DNA of 64,000 bases from Methanohalophilus levihalophilus. Lineage in GTDB: Archaea; Halobacteriota; Methanosarcinia; Methanosarcinales; Methanosarcinaceae. Shown here in pieces: positions 45,955 through 54,569 of this stretch. The stretch lies in contig NZ_JAGGLK010000002.1 in the NCBI RefSeq assembly GCF_017874375.1, positions 124,001 to 188,000 of the forward strand. Direction: 5' to 3'. Position numbers and translations under genes: made by a program. Position 1 is the first letter of the stretch. Every line of letters begins with the position of its first letter. The notes beneath the pieces were generated by a model. It saw only the letters and a program-made list of their open reading frames with translations, was not told the origin of the DNA and ran no database searches.

Positions 45955-47136
45955 GTGGTCTTAGAGTTAAGTTCCATAATACTGATAGGAATTATTTTTG
46001 CAGCTTTGGCTATAGGTATTTTCTACTACAAGAAACGAAACTCCGATTCAGAGGCCCAGGGTGAGGCTTTAAGCGAGGTTTCAGATGAATCTTCAAATAA
46101 TACTGATAAGGCGAAGAAAATAAAACTGACACTTCCTCAGGTAGACACTGAGAAAATCCAGACAATTTTAGGCATTCTGAAAGAAAAAATGAAGTCACTG
46201 AATCTAACTTCACCTCCCAATCTCACAAACTTCGGAGGCCCGGCTAAAGAAGCAGCACCTGTAGCTGCTCCAGAAGCTGCTCCCACAGTAGAAATGAGCG
46301 GTGAAGGGGGTTTGAATCTGGATGATATCCTTGAGGCCAAGCAAAGTGAACTGGATTTTGGAGATGATATACTTTCCGAAATGGCAACTGCAAGCAGTAT
46401 AACTCCTGATGACGCAGGTTTTGCCCCAATTGAAGAAGCTCCAGCTCCTTCCATGGATGCGGGTGCATCCTTAGATAGTGATTTTGAAATTGATTCCGAT
46501 GATTTTGGATTTGGATTTGAGCCAGGGGATGTAGACCCTTCCGATGACATGTCATTTGGAGACATACCTTCTCCGGATTTGTCTTTTGACGGGATGTCTT
46601 CCGACGATATGCTGTCTGATGATCTAAGTTCTGCTGCACTTCCTTCAGAGGGCTCATTTTCTGATGGCTTTGGTTCATCTGCAATTAAAGTCGATAGTGT
46701 TCCAGGAGGGGGCTTGAGTTCTCCGGTTGCTCCTCCGGACAGTTTGCCCTCCGCAGATCAGGGCTCAGATGATATTTCTCTTGATGGTGCATTTTCCGAT
46801 GATGATATGTCGTTTGGGGACATGTCATTCGGAGATGATCTTGGCGGGGATTTGGGAGGAGATCTTGGAGGTCTTGACTTTGGAAGTCCCGATTCACCTT
46901 CTTCAGATGAGGATATGGATGGATTCGGATTCAATGCTGATGATGTGCAAGTTGCTTTCGGAGATGGCAGCGATAACCTGATTGAATCGCTGAAAAGTGA
47001 AGTCCGTGTTGTGGAAGAGGAAGGCATTAACTTTATGGATGCTCTGGAGGGTGAGGACATTAGTATCGGAACCATAAAGAGCGAACTTGAAGACATCCAG
47101 ACAAGATTGAAAAGGGTTCAGGATTTCCAGCAATAA
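45955..47136 (+). CDS. Membrane-anchored acidic low-complexity protein after arlJ
   Basis: 393 aa. One N-terminal membrane helix (about 4-25, IILIGIIFAALAIGIFYYKK) followed by cytoplasmic basic residues, then a very acidic Asp/Ser/Gly-rich region (about 120-330) with short repeats such as GGDLGGDLGG and DDMSFGDMSFGDD. The C-terminal 50 residues are an ordered helix (SIGTIKSELEDIQTRLKRVQ). GTG start with GGAGGTG. Belongs to the locus 2 operon; it is not one of the standard Arl proteins. A polar scaffold or motor-associated role is conjecture. Confidence 0.7.
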   Translation: MVLELSSIILIGIIFAALAIGIFYYKKRNSDSEAQGEALSEVSDESSNNTDKAKKIKLTLPQVDTEKIQTILGILKEKMKSLNLTSPPNLTNFGGPAKEAAPVAAPEAAPTVEMSGEGGLNLDDILEAKQSELDFGDDILSEMATASSITPDDAGFAPIEEAPAPSMDAGASLDSDFEIDSDDFGFGFEPGDVDPSDDMSFGDIPSPDLSFDGMSSDDMLSDDLSSAALPSEGSFSDGFGSSAIKVDSVPGGGLSSPVAPPDSLPSADQGSDDISLDGAFSDDDMSFGDMSFGDDLGGDLGGDLGGLDFGSPDSPSSDEDMDGFGFNADDVQVAFGDGSDNLIESLKSEVRVVEEEGINFMDALEGEDISIGTIKSELEDIQTRLKRVQDFQQ

Positions 47137-47294
47137 CTTTCCAGAGAATCAATTAAAAAAGAAGGTTGCTTTCTCTAGCGATTATACTAAATGAATAGTT
47201 TAGGCTTTTTTGACAATTATTATTGTGTCCTGTTGGATCAAAACTGTTAAACAGGCACGAAAGAAAATTAAGGAAAAGTGTGAGTTTTGAATTC

Positions 47295-48104
47295 TCAGGC
47301 TTTTGCATAAACCTTGTCCCTTAAACTCACGGGTGTAAATAGATCTCTTACTTCAGGAGGCATAGTTTCGGATTTGCCAATGATAAGATATCCGCCATTT
47401 GAAAGGGATTCATGGAAGTTGGTGAACATTTTAATTTTCTGCTCTTCGGTGAAATATATCATTACATTCCTGCAGAATACAACATCAAAATGCCTTGAAA
47501 CAGGTGAATCTCCGGTTAAATCATGTTTTCTGAACCTTATGGTAAGGTTTTGGAGTTTCTTTTTCCTGAAATTTCCCTCAAAGGGATCAAAGTATTTTTC
47601 TACAAGTTTTTCATCAACATTTTGAAGCTGTTTTTCACCATATACGCCTTCAGACGCGCTTTTCAGGCAATTATCGTCGATATCGGTAGCATAAATTGAT
47701 ACATTCCAGTCTTCAGGGAAAAATTCTTTTGCACAGATTGAAATTGAGTGCGGCTCTTCCCCATAGGAGCAACCAGCGCTCCAGAATCGGACAAGCTTGC
47801 TGTTTGCATGCGCTTTCCTTTCCATTACATTTGGAAGTAAGTTTTTCTGGAAATACACAAATGGCGTCTTATCCCGCATAAATTCTGTTACGTTAACTGT
47901 CAGGTGGGTTAAGAGTTCCTGAAACTCCTCGGGATCTTCTTCGATGATCCTTTTGTATTCTGAGTAATCGGATACATTGACAATCTTCATCCTCAGATCA
48001 ATTCTCCTCTGGAGATAGCTTTCCCGGTATCCTCCAAGATCTATGCCTGATTGCTTAGAAATCGTATTCATCAGGAGCTTAAAGTCACCTGTATTTAGAT
48101 CCAT
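47295..48104 (-). CDS. cheR: Chemoreceptor methyltransferase CheR
   Basis: 269 aa. N-terminal helical CheR domain (to about 75), then the SAM-dependent domain: FWSAGCSYGEEPHSISI (about 108-124), YATDIDDNCLKSAS, FDVVFCRNVMIYF and GGYLIIGKSE. Methylates glutamates on receptors with SAM. Last gene of the che operon; its start overlaps the cheD end by 10 bases. Convergent with archaellum locus 2. Confidence 0.93.
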   Translation of the reverse strand: MDLNTGDFKLLMNTISKQSGIDLGGYRESYLQRRIDLRMKIVNVSDYSEYKRIIEEDPEEFQELLTHLTVNVTEFMRDKTPFVYFQKNLLPNVMERKAHANSKLVRFWSAGCSYGEEPHSISICAKEFFPEDWNVSIYATDIDDNCLKSASEGVYGEKQLQNVDEKLVEKYFDPFEGNFRKKKLQNLTIRFRKHDLTGDSPVSRHFDVVFCRNVMIYFTEEQKIKMFTNFHESLSNGGYLIIGKSETMPPEVRDLFTPVSLRDKVYAKA

Positions 48105-48757
48105 AGTACCTTTCCATTGCTGTATTTTATGATCATGCTTCCGTCGATGGCATTAAAAAGGACATTTCTTCCTATTTCGCCACCTGTATCCTGACCCACG
48201 ATCTCAATCCTTTCTCTTTTCAGGGTTTCCTCTACGGATTTAATGTTACGATCACCAATTTGAAGCATTTCCAGGCTCATGTGCTTGAAAATCTGGGCAC
48301 CGCCTGCAAATTTAGCTACAATTCTTCTTTTTACCGCTCCCTGTTCAATCATTTCGTCACGCATTGCACGAATTGCATTTTCAGCATGTTTTGTTTTCCC
48401 ATCATTCGATGCTCCGGGAAGCAGGACGTGTGCCATTCCGCTAATTCCGGTTGAGTAATCAAAGAGGGCAACTCCAACACATGAGCCAAGGCCCATAGCT
48501 TTTAGCAGGACATTTTTGCCAATTTTGTACTCACCAATGCCGGCGGACATTTCCCCATCCAGCAAACGGGCATCTGAGTTTAGCATTGTTCCTTCAAGAT
48601 GGCCTCTTGCTTCAACAAGCACGTTACATTGTGCATGACACCTATCAGAAGGACATGCTCCGCTAAGGGAACAATACGTACCTACTATCGTTTTTTGTCG
48701 GCTCATAATAACCGCATTTGCATTTGCAGTTGGTATGAATAGTATTTCGTTGGTCAT
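48095..48757 (-). CDS. cheD: Chemoreceptor glutamine deamidase CheD with Cys-rich N-terminal extension
   Basis: 220 aa, about 60 longer than usual CheD. The canonical domain starts near residue 70 (SAGIGEYKIGKNVLLKAMG) and shows the catalytic GLGSCVGVALFD Cys and AHVLLPG His, and FAGGAQIF. The extra N-terminus carries CSLSGACPSDRCHAQC, four cysteines in 16 residues. Start ATG overlaps the cheC stop (ATGA), which supports the long form; an internal ATG (MLNSDARLL) would give a more usual length. Confidence 0.88.
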   Translation of the reverse strand: MTNEILFIPTANANAVIMSRQKTIVGTYCSLSGACPSDRCHAQCNVLVEARGHLEGTMLNSDARLLDGEMSAGIGEYKIGKNVLLKAMGLGSCVGVALFDYSTGISGMAHVLLPGASNDGKTKHAENAIRAMRDEMIEQGAVKRRIVAKFAGGAQIFKHMSLEMLQIGDRNIKSVEETLKRERIEIVGQDTGGEIGRNVLFNAIDGSMIIKYSNGKVLWI

Positions 48758-49356
48758 AGTCCTTCCAGCATTTTCATGATATCATCAAATAGGGTCGCTT
48801 CCGGTATCAGCAGTAAATTCACCTCTGTGTTCGACTCCCCGCTCAGGGCGGTTTCGAACAGGATAATGTGATCACTGCTTTCTGCCATTGTTGAAACCAT
48901 AGAGTCAACAACGGCTATCGCCATATCCATTGCATAATTTGGTGGCGACGGAAGTAAGATGATATCCATGAACTCAGCACAGGCATCACAGAAAGAGGAT
49001 GAAAGAATGTTTCCTACTTCCATGACTGCAGATGAATACATTTCCGGGTCGACTTCATCTGTGCCATAAAGGGTACTTACAACACTGTTTGAGGAAGCTT
49101 CAGGGATCATAACATAAAGATATCCTGAATTTGTTCCATCGATGTCCTGAAGTGCCATCAGGACTCCAGCCACAATGTTATTACTCATATATTTGTCTAT
49201 GTCTGCTATTTTCACAAGGTTTGCTTTCGGTACGGTTATATCAATTTGCTGATCCAGAAGTGTTGAAAGGGATGTAGCCGCATGACCGGCTCCAATATTC
49301 CCGAGTTCAGTTAAGACCTCCACTTCCATTTCACCAAGCGCTTCCATATTAACCAT
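48754..49356 (-). CDS. cheC: CheY-P phosphatase CheC
   Basis: 200 aa. Contains the two phosphatase motifs of the family: ELGNIGAGHAATSLS (about 18-32) and EVGNILSSSFCDA (about 118-130). Works with CheD as a feedback pair. Start at the ATG 49356, eight bases after GGAGG, inside the end of cheA. Confidence 0.9.
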   Translation of the reverse strand: MVNMEALGEMEVEVLTELGNIGAGHAATSLSTLLDQQIDITVPKANLVKIADIDKYMSNNIVAGVLMALQDIDGTNSGYLYVMIPEASSNSVVSTLYGTDEVDPEMYSSAVMEVGNILSSSFCDACAEFMDIILLPSPPNYAMDMAIAVVDSMVSTMAESSDHIILFETALSGESNTEVNLLLIPEATLFDDIMKMLEGL

Positions 49357-51832
49357 CAATATCGCCTCCAATAAGGATTGATACGTCCAGAATCGGTATC
49401 ACTCTGCCATCTCCAAGAATCGTAACGCCAATGAATCCTTTGACTCTTGACAAAACGCTTCCTAGTGGCTTAATTACAATCTCCTGCTGATCGATAATCG
49501 AATCGACTATCAATCCAACTTCTTCGTTTTCTTTTTCGACAATTATTCCAACTTCTTTTTCGACCTGTTGGCCATCAATTCTGAAAATCTCCCTGAGTTT
49601 GACTGCCGGTATTAGCTTATTCCTGACATAGAGTAGGGGGTTGTCCTGAATATGCTTGTAACTCTCACTTGTGACATCCAGTGCTTCAACAACATTGGAA
49701 ATAGGGATAGCGTAGATTTCCTCACCGGTTTTTACAATGAGAGATTTAATGATGGCTACAGTAGGTGGAATATCGATCCTGATTCTGGTGCTTTCTCCTT
49801 TTGTTGAGTATATTCTTACTTTTCCTCCGAGCTTTTCAACAATTGTTTTTACTGCGTCCATGCCCACGCCTCTGCCGGATATTTCTGTTGCGACATCCTT
49901 TGTTGAGAAGCCGGGTGCAAAAATGAACATTTTTATTTCGTCATCATCCATCCTTTCAAGATCGGATTCTGAGACGAGGCCCTTTTCCAGAATCTTTCTC
50001 CTGATGGTATCAAGATCAAGTCCTTTGCCGTCATCCTCAATTTCGATGATAACATTGCTTTTTTCCTGTCTTGCGGAAAGTTTTATGTGGCCGATTTCGC
50101 TTTTTCCGGCTTTAATCCTGTCTTCTGGGTCTTCGATACCATGGTCAACAGAATTACGGACAAGATGAACAAGTGGATCACTGATTTCGTCGAGAATCGT
50201 CCTGTCCAATTCAGTGTCCTGTCCAACAACTTCAAAGTCAATCTTTTTGTTGAAATTCCTGCTCAGGTCACGGACCATTCTCGGGAATTTGCTAAAGACT
50301 CTTTCAATCTTGACCATTCTCATCCTCATAACTTCGTCTTGCAGGCTTGTTATGGACTTGTCAAGATTGCCGGTTGCTTCTTCCAGTTCGGGAATATTAT
50401 GTTCCTGGGAAATCTGAAGAAGGCGTCCCTTGTTTATGACAAGTTCACCAACAAGATTCATTATACTGTCAAGATTTGAGATCTGGACGCGGATTGTGTC
50501 CCGTTTTTTGTTGCTCTTTTTAGCCTTTTCTTTTGGTATACAGGCATTTGTTTTTTCTTCTTCTGAAGGTACAGCCGCATCAACAGGTTCATCCGCGTTT
50601 TCTTCTTGAGCCACCTCTTCGTTTTTCTCTGTTTTTTCGTCTGATTCCACTTCTTCAGGAGCTGGAATCACATCATCTTCAATATCTTCATCTTCATAGT
50701 TTTCAATGTCATCTTCAAGACATTCGTCTTCCAGTTCAGGACATTCTTCCTCAACTATTTCCATAGATTCGGGAATCTCATCGTCAACATCTATTTGGAT
50801 AGCCTCTTCCGGAAGTTCCTCAGCTGTTTCTATCGTTTTTTCTTCTTCAGGAACCACAGCATATGAAGGTCCTGCAAAGATTTTCATTAATTTTGAAATC
50901 TGCTTCTGGAAGAATTGGGTAAATGAATTTATGATACCTGATTCTCCAGGATTAGGACTGTCTGAAGCAGCAGTTGTTGGTTCAACAGAAGTGGCTTCTT
51001 CATGGGATTCAGATACATCCTGTATGCTTTCTTCTTCTGACATGCCCCTTGTATTTTCAAGAGGTGCACTGCCATTCATTGGCTTAAGTTCGTAGCACTC
51101 GATTTCGGAAACGATGGTGACTGAGTTTTCGATTTTCTCAGCATCACCATGGAGCAAGATCTTGAATTTCCCATCAAAATCATCTTCCATCTCATCTTCA
51201 TCTGGAACAACTTCTTTCACAGTGCAGAAGTCTTTCAGGTTTTCAATTATCAATAAGGCTTTTAGATCCTGCATTGGGCAGTCTTCTGAAAGCGTGATTT
51301 CAAGTGAATACCCCGGCTCATCTGACAGAATATCTTCTTCGTTTTCGGTTTCACAGATTTCTGTGTCAGATTCCAGTTCCGAGGTTTCGGATTCATCAGT
51401 AATTTCCAGTTCTTCAGGGAGAGTCTCTTCAATTGAACATTTTGGATCGCCGGTTTCCATTTTGAAGGATTCATAACTCTCCAGGAGATCTTCTATGGCG
51501 ATATCGTCATTATCTTCAGATTCGATTTGCTCGACAATGGCATTAATCCTGTCAACTGTTTCCAGCATTACATCTATGAGTTCTCCACTGGTTTCAACTT
51601 CCCCGCATTTCATGCTGCTGAGGACTTCTTCCATACTGTGACACAGATGTTCAAGTGACTTATATCCCAGGAATCCGGCCATTCCTTTTATTGTGTGGAC
51701 AACCCTGAAGATTTCGTCCAATGCAGAGGTATCCCCATTTTCTAGATCTACAAATCCCTGATTGAACTCTTCGAGATGTTCGTAGACTTCCTGAAGAAAA
51801 TCGTTTTTGTATGCAGCCATATCAATTTCCAT
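49349..51832 (-). CDS. cheA: Chemotaxis histidine kinase CheA
   Basis: 827 aa. P1 HPt domain with the phosphorylated His46 in VVHTIKGMAGF; a P2-like region about 170-250; a very acidic, Glu-rich linker about 320-440; P3 dimerisation about 445-510; P4 ATPase with HLVRNSVDHGIE, EDDGKGLD, SGRGVGMD; and P5 CheW-like C-terminus. Starts inside cheB's end (11-base overlap) with AGGTGA. It phosphorylates CheY and CheB in response to receptor signals. Confidence 0.94.
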   Translation of the reverse strand: MEIDMAAYKNDFLQEVYEHLEEFNQGFVDLENGDTSALDEIFRVVHTIKGMAGFLGYKSLEHLCHSMEEVLSSMKCGEVETSGELIDVMLETVDRINAIVEQIESEDNDDIAIEDLLESYESFKMETGDPKCSIEETLPEELEITDESETSELESDTEICETENEEDILSDEPGYSLEITLSEDCPMQDLKALLIIENLKDFCTVKEVVPDEDEMEDDFDGKFKILLHGDAEKIENSVTIVSEIECYELKPMNGSAPLENTRGMSEEESIQDVSESHEEATSVEPTTAASDSPNPGESGIINSFTQFFQKQISKLMKIFAGPSYAVVPEEEKTIETAEELPEEAIQIDVDDEIPESMEIVEEECPELEDECLEDDIENYEDEDIEDDVIPAPEEVESDEKTEKNEEVAQEENADEPVDAAVPSEEEKTNACIPKEKAKKSNKKRDTIRVQISNLDSIMNLVGELVINKGRLLQISQEHNIPELEEATGNLDKSITSLQDEVMRMRMVKIERVFSKFPRMVRDLSRNFNKKIDFEVVGQDTELDRTILDEISDPLVHLVRNSVDHGIEDPEDRIKAGKSEIGHIKLSARQEKSNVIIEIEDDGKGLDLDTIRRKILEKGLVSESDLERMDDDEIKMFIFAPGFSTKDVATEISGRGVGMDAVKTIVEKLGGKVRIYSTKGESTRIRIDIPPTVAIIKSLIVKTGEEIYAIPISNVVEALDVTSESYKHIQDNPLLYVRNKLIPAVKLREIFRIDGQQVEKEVGIIVEKENEEVGLIVDSIIDQQEIVIKPLGSVLSRVKGFIGVTILGDGRVIPILDVSILIGGDIDG

Positions 51833-52874
51833 TACATTTCACCTCTACCATTTTTACAATTTCTTCAGAAATTCGATAGATGGGTTTTACAGTGTCGATA
51901 GCTCCGGCTTCAATAGCAGCTTTGGGCATTCCAAAAACAACGCAGGTATCTTCGCTGCATGCTACAGTTGATCCGCCTGCATCTTTGAGCATTTTTAATC
52001 CGTTTGCCCCGTCGCTTCCCATTCCGGTAAGAATGGCAGCCACCGAATTTTTCCCATAAACATCAAGCATGCTCTCGGCAGTAACGTCAACTGCAGGCAT
52101 AACTGCGTTGACAGGTTTTCCTTTTGCGACTTTAATCCTGGTGACATCCATGGCTTTTCTGAGAGTCATGTGGTAACCCCCCGGTGCAATGTAAACAACA
52201 CCGTTTTTCACTTTTTCATTGTTCCTTGCTTCTTTCACTTCCAGCTCAGATTCTTTATTTATCCTTTCAGCCAGCTGGGCACAGAAATTGCCTTCCGGCA
52301 TATGCTGGACTACGAAAACCGGTGCAGGTAAATCTCCAGGCAGTCTGGGAATCACCTGTTCAAGGGATGATGGGCCACCGGTTGAAGAACCAATGAGAAG
52401 TCCGAGATCGAGGGTTTGTTTCCATTTTCCTCTCACAACATCTCCTTTGAAACGCTTAAGGTTCAAAAGCCGTATGATGTTTGGGTTGGAGCTGTGAATT
52501 CTTCTTATCTTGTCAACTAATTCACTCTCAGTCTCAACGATTGACTGGACGCTGTTAGGCTTTGCGATAAAATCGATTGCCCCGAATTTTAGTGCCTCTA
52601 ATGCCTCCTTTGAGTCATTTTTGGTCAAGGCGCTAAACATTATGGTTGGAACAGGAGATGATTTCATTATAGTCTTAACGGCGGTAATCCCGTCCATAAC
52701 GGGCATATTAACGTCCATTAAGATTATGTCAGGTTTGAGTTTCCTGGCCTTGTCGATAGCTTCCCTGCCATTTCCAGCAGATCCGACTATCTTTATATCG
52801 TCAAGATCTCCGAGCATGCCTCGGACTGCGGTTCTCATGAACGCGGAGTCGTCGACAACAAGAATTCGAATCAC
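51822..52874 (-). CDS. cheB: Chemoreceptor methylesterase CheB
   Basis: 350 aa: receiver domain with phospho-acceptor Asp54 (ILMDVNMPVMDG) and the C-terminal methylesterase/deamidase with GSSTGGPSSLEQ (catalytic Ser), QHMPEGNF (His) and GMGSDGANGL (Asp). GTG start. Opposes CheR. Since CheD is also present, deamidation may be shared. Confidence 0.94.
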   Translation of the reverse strand: MIRILVVDDSAFMRTAVRGMLGDLDDIKIVGSAGNGREAIDKARKLKPDIILMDVNMPVMDGITAVKTIMKSSPVPTIMFSALTKNDSKEALEALKFGAIDFIAKPNSVQSIVETESELVDKIRRIHSSNPNIIRLLNLKRFKGDVVRGKWKQTLDLGLLIGSSTGGPSSLEQVIPRLPGDLPAPVFVVQHMPEGNFCAQLAERINKESELEVKEARNNEKVKNGVVYIAPGGYHMTLRKAMDVTRIKVAKGKPVNAVMPAVDVTAESMLDVYGKNSVAAILTGMGSDGANGLKMLKDAGGSTVACSEDTCVVFGMPKAAIEAGAIDTVKPIYRISEEIVKMVEVKCNGN

Positions 52875-52900
52875 AGTTGCCTCGTTTTTCGCTTTTTTGT

Positions 52901-53263
52901 TTACATTGCCAGGACTTTCTTGATTTCTTCAATAACCTTCGGGGCCTGGAATGGTTTTATGATATATCCTTTTGCACCGAGTTTTATTGCGGTCTTGACA
53001 ATTTTTTCCTGGCCGATAGCTGTGCACATAACAACTTTGGCGTTACCGTCAATGGATTTAATGTTCTTCAGGGCATCAATACCGGTCATTTCAGGCATGA
53101 CGACATCCATTGTAACAATGTCCGGCTTTATCTGCTGGTACATCTCAACGGCCATCTTTCCGTTTTCTGCTTCTCCGGCGACATCAAATCCAGCTCCGAA
53201 GAGTATGTTTTTCATAAGTTTTCTCATAAACGCTGTATCATCAACAATCAGTACTTTTGGCAT
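52901..53263 (-). CDS. cheY: Chemotaxis response regulator CheY
   Basis: 120-aa single receiver domain. Acidic pair VDD (8-9), phospho-acceptor Asp53 (VTMDVVMPEM), Thr in CTAIG and Lys in YIIKPFQ. I prefer the ATG at 53263 to a GTG at 53272, since AAGTGA sits five bases upstream. In archaea CheY-P acts on the archaellum through CheF, encoded just upstream. Confidence 0.94.
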   Translation of the reverse strand: MPKVLIVDDTAFMRKLMKNILFGAGFDVAGEAENGKMAVEMYQQIKPDIVTMDVVMPEMTGIDALKNIKSIDGNAKVVMCTAIGQEKIVKTAIKLGAKGYIIKPFQAPKVIEEIKKVLAM

Positions 53264-53268
53264 TTTTA

Positions 53269-54063
53269 TCACTTCACTTTATCAACCATGGAAATTCCAC
53301 TTGGTGTTAATTCGATTTCTTTTCGTATTTTGACAACATTTGCTAATCCGGCTTCCACAATCCGATCGTAGTATGCGTTAAGATCTTCTGTAGAAACTCC
53401 TATGAAATTTTCAATTGATACAGAATCCAAACCCGAGTAGATTAGAGTAAGGATTTCTTTTTCTTCCTCAGTGAGTTCAATTTCTGGTTTATGGGATTTG
53501 ATCAAACGCTGGAGATAGTTGTTGACCATTTCCAATGTTGTCTCCGGGCACATAATGAGACTTGTAAGGACGCTGCCCTTTTCAACATGAGATAAGACGA
53601 GGACCATTCTCTGCTGGCCGCCAACATTTCTGACATCTTTCTCAACACTTCCCATATTTTCAAGTGGGATCCTTTCCTGTTTTTTTGGTGAAAGGAACCA
53701 CAACCCTTCTTCTGTTACACTGAAATACCCTTTTTCCCACTGGACACCAGCGGAAACGACGCCTCCACTGGTTGCACGAGCCAGGAAATAAACAGCGAAA
53801 CGATCAGCTTTCAGGTTGAAAGAGAGAAATCGAAAAACCTGGGCATGAAGTTTTTCCGGAGGTTTGATAATTATCTCGCCATCTTTTTTGATTTTGATTG
53901 CGCTCACGTTTTCGATTTCTACATTATCGATATCTTCTACTTCTTTCACCGGAATTCTCTTGTTTCCGATTGCAAGGGTTTCATCACCCAGCACAAGTTC
54001 TGCATCCATCCATTTGCCGTCATACAGTTTGGCTGGTGTCCTGAGGTGTATCTTCTCTGTCAT
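53269..54063 (-). CDS. cheF: Archaeal taxis adaptor CheF
   Basis: 264 aa, archaeal-only family (DUF439) that links CheY to the ArlCDE ring of the motor. N-terminal PH-like beta region, central FSVTEEGLWFLSPKKQERI, and a C-terminal winged-helix-like part (about 195-264, LTEEEKEILTLIYSGLD). Start overlaps the cheW stop (ATGA). Its presence is a strong archaeal marker. Confidence 0.85.
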   Translation of the reverse strand: MTEKIHLRTPAKLYDGKWMDAELVLGDETLAIGNKRIPVKEVEDIDNVEIENVSAIKIKKDGEIIIKPPEKLHAQVFRFLSFNLKADRFAVYFLARATSGGVVSAGVQWEKGYFSVTEEGLWFLSPKKQERIPLENMGSVEKDVRNVGGQQRMVLVLSHVEKGSVLTSLIMCPETTLEMVNNYLQRLIKSHKPEIELTEEEKEILTLIYSGLDSVSIENFIGVSTEDLNAYYDRIVEAGLANVVKIRKEIELTPSGISMVDKVK

Positions 54064-54539
54064 CCACTCATTCCCTCTATTTCCTCTTCTGTGAACACCT
54101 TATCCAGATCCATTAGAGTCAGCAGTCCGTCATCCAGTTTACCTACGCCTGTGAGACACTTTGAATCATCTCTTGAGGTAACGATATTTGGCAAAGGATC
54201 TATGTTTTTGGATGAAAGGTATTTCACTTCGTTAACTGTGTCTACTACCATTCCAATAACTGCATTTTCATATTCAACAACGATAATCCTTGTATTTCCG
54301 TCAACTTCCTTTGGTTCCTTTCCAAAACGTTTTCGGAGATTGATTATGGTTGTAATCTGACCACGGAGGTTTACAACTCCCTCCATGAAGTCAGGTGCAT
54401 TTGGTATTCTGGTAATCTTGGTTGGGCGAATGATTTCCTTTACCTGGGAGATCTCGACACCATACCTTTCTTCACCAAGGGTGAACACAATTACCTGGAC
54501 CGTTTGATCCACATTTAGTATCTGATTGTGGGCTTCCAT
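54060..54539 (-). CDS. cheW: Chemotaxis coupling protein CheW
   Basis: 159 aa, single CheW SH3-like domain; VIVFTLGEERYGVEISQVKE (about 17-36), GVVNLRGQITTIINLR and the DKVF end. It bridges receptors and CheA. Located 30 bases after the receptor gene. Confidence 0.93.
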   Translation of the reverse strand: MEAHNQILNVDQTVQVIVFTLGEERYGVEISQVKEIIRPTKITRIPNAPDFMEGVVNLRGQITTIINLRKRFGKEPKEVDGNTRIIVVEYENAVIGMVVDTVNEVKYLSSKNIDPLPNIVTSRDDSKCLTGVGKLDDGLLTLMDLDKVFTEEEIEGMSG

Positions 54540-54569
54540 CTCAATAACCTCCTTTTGGATTCAGAAAAG

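Noticed and set aside
46010-47133. Several long minus-strand frames opposite the acidic protein gene
   Set aside because: They are low-complexity mirror images (Ser/Pro/Gln-rich) of the Asp/Ser-rich coding strand and lack SD sites and motifs.
50500-50880. Glu-rich stretch of CheA as a separate gene or insertion
   Set aside because: It lies in frame between P2 and P3, where CheA linkers vary in length; the opposite-strand frames are shadows.
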